From Streptomyces barringtoniae (GTDB taxonomy: Bacteria; Actinomycetota; Actinomycetes; Streptomycetales; Streptomycetaceae), in assembly GCF_020819595.1 (NCBI RefSeq), contig NZ_JAJHNP010000008.1:186001-250000 (forward strand): a DNA stretch of 64,000 bases, in the 5' to 3' direction. The stretch's first letter is position 1, and each line of letters opens with the position of its first letter. The position numbers and the translations under genes are program-made. The notes under the pieces are model-generated. The model was not told where the DNA came from, did no database searches, and saw only the letters and a list, made by a program, of their open reading frames with translations. This document shows, piece after piece, positions 1-8,507 of this stretch.

Positions 1-2115
1 GTCACGCAGATCACCGCGTCCGGCACGGACGAGACCAACGCCACCCGCACCGACCCCGGCACGCGCTCCAGCATCCGCGCCGGGATCGCCGGCCCCGACG
101 ACGCCGGCCCCGCCACCACCGCGGGCATCCACACCAACACCCTGATCGGCACCCGCACCCGGGCCGGCCGGGCCACCGACACCGGCACGCTCGCCCGCAC
201 CGGCCCCCGTACCAGGGCCACCCGTCTCACCGGCGCTCTCACCGGCACCGGCACCGGCGTGCTCGTCCGCTCCCGAACCCGCGCTCCCACCCGCGCCCGC
301 CGCGGCCAGCGTCTCCGTCAGTAGACCCACCGCCGTGTGCACGGCGTCCACATGGGCGCGCATCTCAGCCGCCGCGTCCGTGTCGAGTGCGGTGCACGCC
401 GGGGGCAGGCCGACGAAGATGCGTTCGGCGAGGCCCGCGGCGACGCCGGCCAGCGCGCCGGTGTCGGTGCCGCGCACGTCGCCGTAGCGCAGGGAGCGGA
501 CCAGGGCGGGCAGGGCCTGGGCGAGATGGCCCACGTCGGCGTCGAGCGCGGCGCGGTCGGCGAGGACCCGCATGACCACGGGCAGGGCGTCCGGCAGCCC
601 TGCCAGCAGGCACTGCTCGGCGAGCGCGGTGACGTCGGCGAGGGTGCCCGCGGCCGTCGCGTCGGCCTCGGCCCTGGCCTGCGCCGCGCCCAGTACGGTC
701 GTCCCCCACACGCCCGCCTCGGCGACCCGCACCGACAACTCCGGCTCCCAGCGCAGCCGCCATGTCTCCCGGAACGTGCCCGTGCTCCCTCGTGACCGCG
801 CGGGCTCGCCCCAGCCGACGCCTAGCAGCCGGAGCCGGTGCAGCAGCCTGCTGCGGCCGGCGTCGGTGTCACCCCGCAGGTCCAGCTCCAGTTCGCGCTC
901 CAGCGCCTCGGGTTTCAGCCGCAGCGAACGCTGTTGCCGGGCCAGGTCGCGCTGCAGCGGCACCGCGGGCGCCGACTCCGGGACCTCGCCGAGGACGTCC
1001 CCGACCACCAGCCGGTCGTGCACCAGCGCCAGGGGCACGTCCGAGCCCTCCCCCATCACCGCCCGCACCGCGTCGGTGGTCTCGCCCAGCCCCGGCAGTG
1101 GGCGCCCGCGCAGTGCCGCCAGGGTCTCGGCGAGCCGGACGGCCTCGATGACGTGGGCGGAGGAGACGATCCGGTCCTCCTCGCGCAGCAACCGCGCCAC
1201 CTTGGTCAGCCACCGCTCGACGGGCCGGTCGGGGGCGTGGAACAGATGGCCGTACCAGCCCGGCGAGTCGATGCCCGCGCCGTACCCGCTGGACCGGGCG
1301 AGCCTGCGGTGGGTCCAGGGCACCCAGGTCAGGTCCGCCTTGACCTTGGGCAGCCCCTTCAGCAGGGACCGGTCGGCGGTGACGGTGGTCTTCTCGCGCA
1401 GCGCGGGCACATGCCAGGCCCCGCAGACCACGGCCACCTCGTCACCGGACTCCTTGCGTGCGGCACGCAGCCGGAGCCGCATGTGCGCCTCGCGGACCAG
1501 GTCCCGGGAGTGCCCGCCGACGCCGTACCGCTCGCGGAGTGCGCCCATCGCCTCCTCCAGCGCGGCGAAGGGCGCGAACGGGTCCCGCTCCCCCGGGCCC
1601 CGGTGTTCGACCACGTCCTCCCACCAGCGTTCGGGATCGTCGTGTCCGGCGGCCTCGGCGAGCGCGGCGAGCGGATCGATCCGGACCTGCTCGCCGCTGC
1701 CCCGGCCGTCATCGGCGTCCCCCTGGTCCTGGTCCTTCTCCTTCTCCTTCTTCTCCTCCCACGCGAGCGTGTGCGCGGCCGGCAGGTCGATGAAGTGGGC
1801 CGGGACGCCGTGTGCCAGGGCCCAGCGAATCGCCACCCACTCGGGGCTGAACTCGGCGAACGGCCAGAACGCCGAGCGGCCTGGCTCGTCCACGGCATGG
1901 GCGAGCAGGGCGACCGGGGGCCGCAGGTCCGGGTCGGCGGCCAGCGGGATCAGCGCGTCGGCCTCGGGCGGGCCCTCGATCAGGACGGCGGCAGGCCGGG
2001 CAGCGTCCAGGGCCGTGCGCACCGCGCGGGCGGAACCGGGGCCGTGGTGCCGCACGCCCAGCAGGAGCGGTCCGGAGCCGTGCGCCTTGGGCCAGCGGCT
2101 GTCGTCGTCGGTCAT
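1..2115 (-). CDS. DUF5682 family protein (C-terminus beyond window)
   Basis: About 705 codons of a protein that runs off the left edge; no stop is met before base 1. The N-terminus carries the hallmark of the DUF5682 family, LLLGVRHHGPGSARAV at about residues 17-32 followed by an LIEGPPEADAL segment. The part nearest the window edge (bases 1-330) is a low-complexity Gly/Ala/Thr/Arg linker. The ATG overlaps the stop of the upstream MoxR gene in an ATGA, so the two are translationally coupled. The biochemical role of DUF5682 is unknown; the family is typically found next to MoxR ATPases and vWA proteins, and a vWA gene may lie just beyond the window (not visible). Confidence 0.85.
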   Translation of the reverse strand, partial: MTDDDSRWPKAHGSGPLLLGVRHHGPGSARAVRTALDAARPAAVLIEGPPEADALIPLAADPDLRPPVALLAHAVDEPGRSAFWPFAEFSPEWVAIRWALAHGVPAHFIDLPAAHTLAWEEKKEKEKDQDQGDADDGRGSGEQVRIDPLAALAEAAGHDDPERWWEDVVEHRGPGERDPFAPFAALEEAMGALRERYGVGGHSRDLVREAHMRLRLRAARKESGDEVAVVCGAWHVPALREKTTVTADRSLLKGLPKVKADLTWVPWTHRRLARSSGYGAGIDSPGWYGHLFHAPDRPVERWLTKVARLLREEDRIVSSAHVIEAVRLAETLAALRGRPLPGLGETTDAVRAVMGEGSDVPLALVHDRLVVGDVLGEVPESAPAVPLQRDLARQQRSLRLKPEALERELELDLRGDTDAGRSRLLHRLRLLGVGWGEPARSRGSTGTFRETWRLRWEPELSVRVAEAGVWGTTVLGAAQARAEADATAAGTLADVTALAEQCLLAGLPDALPVVMRVLADRAALDADVGHLAQALPALVRSLRYGDVRGTDTGALAGVAAGLAERIFVGLPPACTALDTDAAAEMRAHVDAVHTAVGLLTETLAAAGAGGSAGSGADEHAGAGAGESAGETGGPGTGAGAGERAGVGGPAGPGAGADQGVGVDARGGGGAGVVGAGDPGADAGARAGVGAGGVGLVRAGRGDLRD

Positions 2116-3263
2116 GCACTTACCTCCCGGCAGGCGCGGTAGAAGTCCGTCCAGCCCTCGCGCTCCCGGACGACCGTCTCCAGGTACTCCTGCCAGACGA
2201 CCCGGTCGGCCGCCGGGTCGCGCACGACGGCGCCGAGGATGCCGGCGGCGACATCGCCCGGGCGCAGCACGCCGTCGCCGAAGTGGGCGGACAGAGCGAG
2301 GCCGTTGGTGACGACCGAGATCGCCTCGGCCGTGGACAGCGTGCCGCTGGGCGACTTCAGCTTGGTGCGGCCGTCGGCGGTGATGCCGTCGCGCAGCTCG
2401 CGGAACACGGTCACGACCCGGCGGATCTCCTCGATGCCGTCGGGCGCGGCCGGCAGGTCGAGGGAGCGGCCGATCTGCTCGACCCGGCGGGTGACGATGT
2501 CCACCTCGGCGTCGGCGCTCTCCGGCAGCGGCAGCACCACGGTGTTGAAGCGGCGGCGCAGCGCGCTGGAGAGGTCGTTGACCCCTCTGTCCCGGTCGTT
2601 GGCGGTGGCGATGAGGTTGAACCCGCGGACCGCCTGGACCTCCTGACCCAGCTCCGGGATGGGCAGGGTCTTCTCGGACAGGATCGTGATCAGCGTGTCC
2701 TGCACATCGGCCGGGATACGGGTCAGCTCCTCCACGCGCGCCGTCATGCCCTCGGCCATGGCGCGCATGACGGGACTGGGCACGAGGGCGTCGCGGCTCG
2801 GTCCGTGCGCGAGCAACCGCGCGTAGTTCCAGCCGTACCGGATCGCCTCCTCCGGGGTACCTGCCGTGCCCTGCACCAGCAGGGTGGAGTCACCGCTGAC
2901 GGCGGCCGCCAGGTGCTCCGACACCCAGGTCTTGGCCGTGCCGGGCACGCCGAGCAGGAGCAGGGCGCGGTCGGTGGCGAGGGTGGTGACGGCGACCTCG
3001 ACGATCCGTCGCGGGCCCACGTACTTGGGTGTGATCACCGTGCCGTCCGGCAGGGTGCCGCCGAGCAGGTACGTCGCCACCGCCCACGGCGACAGCTTCC
3101 AGCGGGCCGGGCGCGGGCGGTCGTCCTGCGCGGCGAGTGAGGCGAGTTCGGCGGCGAAGGCCTGCTCGGCGTGCGGTCGGAGCGCCTGTGCGCTCTCGGA
3201 TGCGCTCTCGTCGTCGGTCGGTTCGGCGGTCGTCGGTCGCACGGACGCAGACATGGCTGACAT
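2112..3263 (-). CDS. MoxR-type AAA+ ATPase
   Basis: A 383-residue AAA+ ATPase of the MoxR group, which usually act as chaperone-like remodellers with a vWA partner. Walker A is GVPGTAKT at about residue 105. The Walker B position reads ARVEEL followed by TRIPADVQDTL, so the usual DE is EE. Sensor 1 lies in NLIATANDRDRG and the arginine-finger region in SSALRRRF. I chose the ATG at 3263 because GGAGG sits 11 bases upstream; another in-frame ATG lies at 3254 and a longer frame reaches 3329, which would run through the promoter. It is the first gene of a leftward pair with the DUF5682 gene, and its promoter matches the RecA-NDp damage motif. Confidence 0.88.
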   Translation of the reverse strand: MSAMSASVRPTTAEPTDDESASESAQALRPHAEQAFAAELASLAAQDDRPRPARWKLSPWAVATYLLGGTLPDGTVITPKYVGPRRIVEVAVTTLATDRALLLLGVPGTAKTWVSEHLAAAVSGDSTLLVQGTAGTPEEAIRYGWNYARLLAHGPSRDALVPSPVMRAMAEGMTARVEELTRIPADVQDTLITILSEKTLPIPELGQEVQAVRGFNLIATANDRDRGVNDLSSALRRRFNTVVLPLPESADAEVDIVTRRVEQIGRSLDLPAAPDGIEEIRRVVTVFRELRDGITADGRTKLKSPSGTLSTAEAISVVTNGLALSAHFGDGVLRPGDVAAGILGAVVRDPAADRVVWQEYLETVVREREGWTDFYRACREVSA

Positions 3264-3306
3264 GGCTGAGGCCCCCTCCAGCTCGGCCGGTTCGGATCTG
3301 GCATCC

Positions 3307-3388
3307 ACCGTGCACCACGCCACTGACAATCGCTCTGACCTGCACGAACGCCCGCTCCGGACGGATTGTCAGTGGCGGGGCCTACCGT
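3307..3388. promoter_or_regulatory. Divergent RecA-NDp (PafBC-type) promoters in a 14-bp inverted repeat
   Basis: A perfect 14-base inverted repeat (3318-3331 and 3364-3377, arm GATTGTCAGTGGCG) with a 32-base spacer. On the + strand TTGTCAGTGGC (3366-3376), six bases and TACCGT (3383-3388) match the published RecA-independent damage promoter of Streptomyces and mycobacteria exactly. TACCGT ends 7 bases before the SWIM gene ATG, implying a leaderless mRNA. On the - strand the same 11-mer (3329-3319) and six bases precede CACGGT (3312-3307), one base off TAnnnT, facing the MoxR gene. This motif is activated by PafBC in mycobacteria; its use here is inferred. Confidence 0.8.
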
Positions 3389-3395
3389 CGGAGGC

Positions 3396-4751
3396 ATGAC
3401 TGAGCAGGGGGTGCGCTGGACCGCGGAGCAGGTGCTGTCACTGGCGCCTGACGCCGCGTCACGCAAAGCGGGAGGCAAGCTCGGCACGGCCGGTCCGTGG
3501 TCCGAGGCGGGGAGCGGAGAAGGGACGGTGTGGGGACTGTGCAAGGGCAGTGGCAGCAGGCCGTACCAGACGGTGGTCGATCTCGCCGACGTGGGCGGAC
3601 CGGCGTACAAGTGCAGTTGTCCGAGCCGTAAGTTCCCGTGCAAGCACGCGCTCGGACTGCTGCTGCTGTGGGCGGGTGACGACGGCTCGGTGCCGGCTTC
3701 CGCGCAGCCGCCGGACTGGGCCGAGCAGTGGCTCGCGGGCAGACGCAGACGCGCGGAGACCAAGCAGGGCCCGAGCGAGGGGAGTTCCGGGGGCGGGTCC
3801 GCCGATCCCGAGGCGGCTCGGCGGCGGGCCGAGCGCCGGGCCGAGCGGGTCACCGCGGGCGCGACGGAGCTGGAGCAGCGGCTCGCGGACCTGCTGCGCG
3901 GCGGCCTGGCCGCGGCCGAACAGGCGGGGTACGGCCTGTGGGACGAGACGGCGGCCCGCATGGTCGACGCCCAGGCCCCCGGACTGGCCTCCCAGGTACG
4001 GGAGTTGGGGGCCGTCCCGGCATCGGGCGCGGGCTGGCCGGCCCGGTTGCTGGAGGAGTGCGCGCTGCTGCATCTGCTCGACCAGGGCTGGCTGCGCCGC
4101 GACCGCCTGCCGGACGCCCTCGCGGCCACGGTCCGCTCCCGGCTGGGCCTGCCCGCCACGGCGGACGGCACGCCGCTGCGCGACCGCTGGCTGGTCCTCG
4201 CCCAGTACGACACGGCGGACCCGAAACTGACGACCCGCCGGATATGGCTGCACGGCGCCACCTCGGGCCGGACCCGGCTGCTGCTGTCCTACGGCGCGGC
4301 GGGCCGGGCTCCGGAGCTGTCCCTGCCGGTCGGACTGGCCCTGGACGCGGAGCTGTCCGCCTATCCGGGGGCAGGCCGGTCCCGGTCCGCCCTGGGCGAG
4401 CGGTTCGCCCCTCCGGCACCAGCCGATTTCCGTCCGCCGGGCACGAGCACGGCCGAGGCGGCGGCCCGGTACGGCGAGGCGCTGCGCGACGACCCCTGGC
4501 TGGAGTCGGTCCCGGTGACGCTTGGCCGGGTGATACCGGTCCCGGACGGCGACGAGTGGCAGCTGGCCGACGCCGACACGGACTCCGCCCTGCCGCTGAC
4601 CCGGGCCGCCCGCTCCCGCCCCGGCCTGTGGCGGCTGGTCGCCCTGTCGGGCGGCACCCCGGTCACGGTCTTCGGCGAGTGCGGCCACCGCGGCTTCACC
4701 CCGCTCACGGCCTGGCCGAGCGGCACGGGCGAGCCGGTTCCACTGTGCTGA
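3396..4751 (+). CDS. SWIM zinc finger protein
   Basis: A 451-residue protein with a SWIM zinc finger at about residues 75-90: YKCSCPSRKFPCKHALG gives the CxC-xn-CxH ligand set. SWIM domains bind DNA or protein partners and occur in SWI2/SNF2 ATPases and MuDR transposases; here the finger stands alone with a long charged and then Ala/Gly/Leu-rich C-terminus. I chose the ATG at 3396 because the damage-type -10 ends only 7 bases upstream, which predicts a leaderless transcript and rules out the frame extension to 3366. It diverges from the MoxR/DUF5682 pair and precedes the DUF5691 gene, in the arrangement seen in many actinobacteria. Confidence 0.88.
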   Translation: MTEQGVRWTAEQVLSLAPDAASRKAGGKLGTAGPWSEAGSGEGTVWGLCKGSGSRPYQTVVDLADVGGPAYKCSCPSRKFPCKHALGLLLLWAGDDGSVPASAQPPDWAEQWLAGRRRRAETKQGPSEGSSGGGSADPEAARRRAERRAERVTAGATELEQRLADLLRGGLAAAEQAGYGLWDETAARMVDAQAPGLASQVRELGAVPASGAGWPARLLEECALLHLLDQGWLRRDRLPDALAATVRSRLGLPATADGTPLRDRWLVLAQYDTADPKLTTRRIWLHGATSGRTRLLLSYGAAGRAPELSLPVGLALDAELSAYPGAGRSRSALGERFAPPAPADFRPPGTSTAEAAARYGEALRDDPWLESVPVTLGRVIPVPDGDEWQLADADTDSALPLTRAARSRPGLWRLVALSGGTPVTVFGECGHRGFTPLTAWPSGTGEPVPLC

Positions 4752-5058
4752 CCGGCCTGCCGGCCCGACACCGGCACGTCCGGACACACCGACCCGGCCC
4801 GGCGCACCGGCCAACCCGTCCGCACCGCGCCAACGCGGCCAGGCGCACCCAGCCGAGCCGACACGGCCAAACGACCTGCCAGGGCAATGACGGCACGGCC
4901 AGGCACACACCGAGCCGGACCGGTGCCACGGACCAACCACCGGTACCGCGCCAACACCACTGGGCACACCCCACCGAAGCAACACCGCCGTGCTGACCGG
5001 CGTGCCGGAACGCAGAATGCACCGGCACTCCTCGGGCACTCGCAGGGAAGGGAAAGCG
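4752..5058. repeat. Gene-free spacer bounded by a 19-base direct repeat
   Basis: A 307-base interval between the SWIM and DUF5691 genes. A 19-base direct repeat with one mismatch bounds most of it: GTGCTGACCGGCCTGCCGG at 4745-4763 (covering the SWIM stop codon) and the same with G at the central position at 4990-5008. Between the copies are short degenerate motifs such as CACGGCCAGG. No convincing reading frame, hairpin terminator or promoter was seen. It may be an old duplication or insertion scar. Confidence 0.5.
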
Positions 5059-6810
5059 ATGAACGGGACGACGACCCCGGCCGACCTGGACAGCAGGGCC
5101 CCGGCCGGCTCCTGGGAAGACCTGGTCACCACCGCTCTTCTCGGTACCGACCGGCGCCCCGTGGCGGACGCCGGGTCCGGCCGCGAGGCACCCCTGGCGC
5201 TGCTCGACGAGGCCGCCGTGGCGACCGTACGGCGGCGGGCCGGGCTGCGTCCCGCGCGCTCGGCACGCCGGCCGGACCCGGCGCCCGAGGATCCCCGTCC
5301 GGCCCTGCCTCCCGCTGCGGCCCGCAGACTCACCACGTTGCTGGCCGACCGTTCCGGTGGCGGAAGCGGTGGCCGCCGGGGCAGCTCGCCGGACCTCATG
5401 GAGCTGCTCCCGCAGTGGCTGGCGGCGGCCAACGCGCACGGGTACGCGGCACCCCCGCAGACGCTCCCCGCGCTGCTGGACGCGGCCCGTGGCCGTACGG
5501 ACCTGCGCCCGGCGGCGCTGGCGTTCGCGGGCCCGCGGGCGCTGTGGCTGGCCCGGCTGAACGCGGACTGGCGCTTCGCGCTGCGCGCGGCACCCGGCGG
5601 TGGCGCCACGCTGCCCGAGCCCGGCGACACCGAGGCGGTGCGCAGGCTGTGGCAGGAGGGACTGTTCGCCGAGCGGGTGGCCCTGCTGGGCGCCCTGCGC
5701 GCCGGTACACCCGCGCTCGCGCGCGAACTGCTCGCGTCGACCTGGCCGACGGAGCGAGCGGAGGACCGGCTGATGTTCCTCGACTCGCTGCGCACGGGCC
5801 TGTCCGCCGCGGACGAACCCTTCCTGGAGCAGGCGTTGGGTGACCGCAGCCGCAATGTGCGGGCGACCGCGGCGGAACTGCTCTCGGCGCTGCCCGCTTC
5901 GGCGCTCGCCGCGCGCATGGCCGTACGGGCCGCGGCGTGTGTGGCCCTCGACCGCACGGGGAACCCGCCGGCGATCGTGGTGGAGGCGCCGCTCGAGTGC
6001 GACTCCGGCATGGAGCGCGATGGTGTGGCGGCCACACCTCCCACGGGGAGAGGGGAACGCTCATGGTGGCTGGGGCAGTTGGTGGAGGCCGCACCGCTGG
6101 GCACGTGGCCGGGACGGCTCGGCGGACGGACGGCGCAGGAGATCGTGGCGCTGCCGGTGACGGACGGCTGGCAGGGCGAACTGCACGCGGCCTGGTGCCG
6201 GGCGGCGGTGCGCCAGCGGGACGCCGAGTGGTCGAGGGCGCTGCTCGGCTCACCGTCGGCGCCGGAGGCCGGCGGGCCGGGCGCGGTGTCGCTGGCGGAA
6301 CGCGCGAAGCTGCTGGCCGCCCTGGATCCGGCGGAACGGGCGGCGTGGGTGGCCGGGTTCATCGCCACCCACGGGCTGTCGGAGGCGTTCCAGCTGCTCG
6401 GGGTGTGTGCGGTGCCCTGGGCGGCGCCGCTGGGCCGGGCGGTCGTGGACGCGCTCAACATCGCGCGGGACGCGGGCAGCTACCCCTGGAGCTTCAGCGG
6501 GGTGATGGGGCTGGCCGAGCGCTGCCTGGACCCCGCGGAGGCCACCCGGCTCGAGGCGCTGCTGGCGATACCGGACGAACGGGAGGACGCCGCGCCGGGA
6601 GCCGGAGGCTACTGGGCGGAGGCGTTCCAGCGTCTGGTGACCACGTTGCGGCTGCGGGCGGAGATGGCCGCGGAACTCACCCCGGAGCGGCCCCCGCTCA
6701 ACGACCGCACCGAGCCGCCGACCCAACGGCCGGATGCCACCGCTCAACCGCCGGAGGCAGCCGCTCAGTCACCGGGGGCAGCCGCTCAGCCGCCGGACCC
6801 AGCCGGCTGA
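5059..6810 (+). CDS. DUF5691 family protein
   Basis: A 583-residue protein of the DUF5691 family. It is rich in helical, HEAT-like segments: EDRLMFLDSLRTGLS, then LEQALGDRSRNVRATAAELL at about residues 245-280. The N-terminus contains SWEDLVTTALLGTDRRP, typical of the family start. I chose ATG 5059 because GGGAAGGGAAAG lies just upstream; an in-frame GTG at 4990 lies inside the direct repeat. The C-terminal 40 residues are a Pro/Ala/Gln tail with PPEAAAQSP-like repeats. The gene ends tail-to-tail with the mutase subunit gene with a 25-base overlap. Function unknown; the HEAT-like repeats suggest a scaffold for the SWIM or MoxR partners (inference). Confidence 0.8.
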   Translation: MNGTTTPADLDSRAPAGSWEDLVTTALLGTDRRPVADAGSGREAPLALLDEAAVATVRRRAGLRPARSARRPDPAPEDPRPALPPAAARRLTTLLADRSGGGSGGRRGSSPDLMELLPQWLAAANAHGYAAPPQTLPALLDAARGRTDLRPAALAFAGPRALWLARLNADWRFALRAAPGGGATLPEPGDTEAVRRLWQEGLFAERVALLGALRAGTPALARELLASTWPTERAEDRLMFLDSLRTGLSAADEPFLEQALGDRSRNVRATAAELLSALPASALAARMAVRAAACVALDRTGNPPAIVVEAPLECDSGMERDGVAATPPTGRGERSWWLGQLVEAAPLGTWPGRLGGRTAQEIVALPVTDGWQGELHAAWCRAAVRQRDAEWSRALLGSPSAPEAGGPGAVSLAERAKLLAALDPAERAAWVAGFIATHGLSEAFQLLGVCAVPWAAPLGRAVVDALNIARDAGSYPWSFSGVMGLAERCLDPAEATRLEALLAIPDEREDAAPGAGGYWAEAFQRLVTTLRLRAEMAAELTPERPPLNDRTEPPTQRPDATAQPPEAAAQSPGAAAQPPDPAG

Positions 6811-7208
6811 CGGACGTTCTCCCGCACCCACTCCACGATCGACGCGGTCGTCGCGCCCGGCGTGAAGATCGCCGCGACGCCCTTCTCCTTCAGCGGCGGG
6901 ATGTCCTCCTCCGGGATGATGCCGCCGCCGAAGACGAGGATGTCCTCGGCGTCACGCTCCTTGAGCAGGTCGATCACCGCCGCGAACAGCGTGTTGTGCG
7001 CGCCGGAGAGGATGGACAGGCCGATCGCGTCGGCGTCCTCCTGGATGGCGGTGTCCACGATCTGTTCCGGCGTCTGGTGGAGCCCGGTGTAGATGACCTC
7101 CATGCCGGCGTCGCGCAGGGCCCGCGCGATGACCTTGGCCCCTCGATCGTGGCCGTCGAGCCCCGGCTTGGCGACCACCACGCGGATCGGACCGGCTGCC
7201 ACACCCAT
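6786..7208 (-). CDS. icmB: B12-binding acyl-CoA mutase small subunit (IcmB-like)
   Basis: A 140-residue stand-alone cobalamin-binding domain. It has the base-off/His-on signature DGHDRG (DxHxxG) at about residues 18-23, then SILSGAH and FGGGIIP loops that cradle the cofactor. Length and sequence fit the small subunit of isobutyryl-CoA mutase (IcmB), which pairs with a large substrate-binding subunit encoded elsewhere to interconvert isobutyryl- and n-butyryl-CoA. The alternative is a subunit of another acyl-CoA mutase. ATG 7208 is favoured over an in-frame ATG at 7220 because GGAGG sits five bases before it. A 20-bp perfect palindrome lies just upstream of the start. Confidence 0.85.
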   Translation of the reverse strand: MGVAAGPIRVVVAKPGLDGHDRGAKVIARALRDAGMEVIYTGLHQTPEQIVDTAIQEDADAIGLSILSGAHNTLFAAVIDLLKERDAEDILVFGGGIIPEEDIPPLKEKGVAAIFTPGATTASIVEWVRENVRQPAGSGG

Positions 7209-7229
7209 CACTGCCTCCATCAAACGACC

Positions 7230-7249
7230 ACGGAAGCGATCGCTTCCGT
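7230..7249. promoter_or_regulatory. 20-bp perfect palindrome upstream of icmB
   Basis: ACGGAAGCGA followed directly by its reverse complement, with no spacer. It lies 22-41 bases upstream of the mutase subunit start and about 185 bases from the divergent lipase gene. Size and perfect dyad symmetry suit a dimeric repressor of the LacI, GntR or TetR type. No candidate regulator gene is adjacent. Confidence 0.55.
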
Positions 7250-7433
7250 CCGTAACGACAAGTACCGCACTTTTGGCGCGTTCCGCCACCCGTCGCGAAG
7301 TGAACGAACGTTATCTCCAGCATCCCGCAACCGGCAGTTTTACGGTGCGCAGCGAGGGGGAAATCACATGGTGGGACATCAGGGCACACGGGGGATAGAG
7401 CCGTCCTCCGGCGTGCCGACAGGAGGTCGGCCC

Positions 7434-8285
7434 ATGAAGGTCACCGGGGTACTGCCACTCTTCCTCCCGTTCTGCCGGCGCCTGTGGCCCGGCAGAATCG
7501 CCGGAATCTCCGTGGCGCTGCTGAAGGCGACCGCCCTCGAGGCCGCGATCCTGGCCGGCCATCTCCTGCTGTATCCGACCGGCCTCACCCAGGAGCGCCG
7601 CTGCCCCGCCCAACCAACCGACGACGGCACCGCCCAGCTGCCGGTCCGGTCCGGCCTGCCGGTGCTGCTGCTGCACGGTTTCATCGACAACCGCTCGGTG
7701 TTCGTGTTACTGCGCCGCAACCTCGCCCAGCACGGCAGGCAGCGTGTCGTCTCGCTCAACTACTCCCCGTTGACCTGCGACATCCGCGCCGCGGCCGAGC
7801 TGCTCGGCCGGCACGTCGAGGAGATCTGCGAACGCACCGGCAGCGACCGGGTCGACATCGTGGGGCACAGCCTCGGCGGACTGATCGCCCGCTACTACGT
7901 TCAGTGTCTGGGTGGTGACCTGCGGGTGCGCACCCTCGTCACGCTGGGTACACCGCACTCCGGGACCAGCGCGGCACCTCTCGCCAACGCACATCCCATC
8001 GTGCGCCAGATGCGGCCCGGTTCGGGGGTCATCGAGGAGCTGACCCGGCCCGCACCCGGCTGCCGCACCCGGTTCGTCAGCTTCTGGAGCGACCTGGACT
8101 CCGTGATGGTGCCGCTGCAGACGGCCTGCCTGGAGCACCCCGACCTCGACGCGCAGAACGTCCGGGTGACCGGCATCGGGCATCTCGCCCTGCCCGTGCA
8201 CCCCGCCGTCGCGGCCGGGATACGCGAGGCCCTCGACACCCCGCACCCCGGGGACCGGGTTCCTGGCGATCTGACGGTGGCGTGA
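7434..8285 (+). CDS. Alpha/beta-hydrolase lipase, membrane-anchored or secreted
   Basis: A 283-residue lipase/esterase. Residues 20-50 form a hydrophobic segment (IAGISVALLKATALEAAILA) that looks like an uncleaved anchor or signal. The hydrolase core follows: oxyanion LLLHGFIDN at about residue 82, nucleophile elbow GHSLGG at about residue 145, acid in SDLDSVMVP and histidine in GIGHLALP. The serine, aspartate and histidine order is that of triacylglycerol lipases. ATG 7434 is supported by AGGAGG seven bases upstream. It stands alone between the divergent mutase subunit gene and the M23 peptidase gene. Confidence 0.85.
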   Translation: MKVTGVLPLFLPFCRRLWPGRIAGISVALLKATALEAAILAGHLLLYPTGLTQERRCPAQPTDDGTAQLPVRSGLPVLLLHGFIDNRSVFVLLRRNLAQHGRQRVVSLNYSPLTCDIRAAAELLGRHVEEICERTGSDRVDIVGHSLGGLIARYYVQCLGGDLRVRTLVTLGTPHSGTSAAPLANAHPIVRQMRPGSGVIEELTRPAPGCRTRFVSFWSDLDSVMVPLQTACLEHPDLDAQNVRVTGIGHLALPVHPAVAAGIREALDTPHPGDRVPGDLTVA

Positions 8286-8429
8286 CATACCCGGCGGTGG
8301 AGTGACGGACAGGTGACAAACAGTCACCGCACATCGAACGCCAATCGAACTCTCGGCCAAACTCGTGTCTGGCGCCCCCCGAAACGCCGCCGAATGCCCG
8401 TTTACGGCGGGCGCGAAACCAGCCGAAGA

Positions 8430-8459
8430 TTGTCGCGCCCAGGTACCGGCGGGTACAGT
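8430..8459 (+). promoter_or_regulatory. Candidate promoter of the M23 peptidase gene
   Basis: TTGTCG (8430-8435), an 18-base spacer and TACAGT (8454-8459) lie about 50 bases upstream of the M23 start. The spacing suits a housekeeping sigma factor. The TTGTC is not followed by the GTG or the 17-base step of the damage motif, so I do not call it a RecA-NDp site. Confidence 0.4.
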
Positions 8460-8507
8460 CACCGCACTGCTCTGGCAGCCCCTGTTGTCGAGGCGAAAGA
8501 GAAGTTG

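Noticed and set aside
8286..8507. Second ydaO riboswitch upstream of the M23 peptidase
   Set aside because: The conserved blocks (CCGACAGCTAACCCGGTA and GGGGTGAATCGGC) are absent; only a promoter-like pair is visible.
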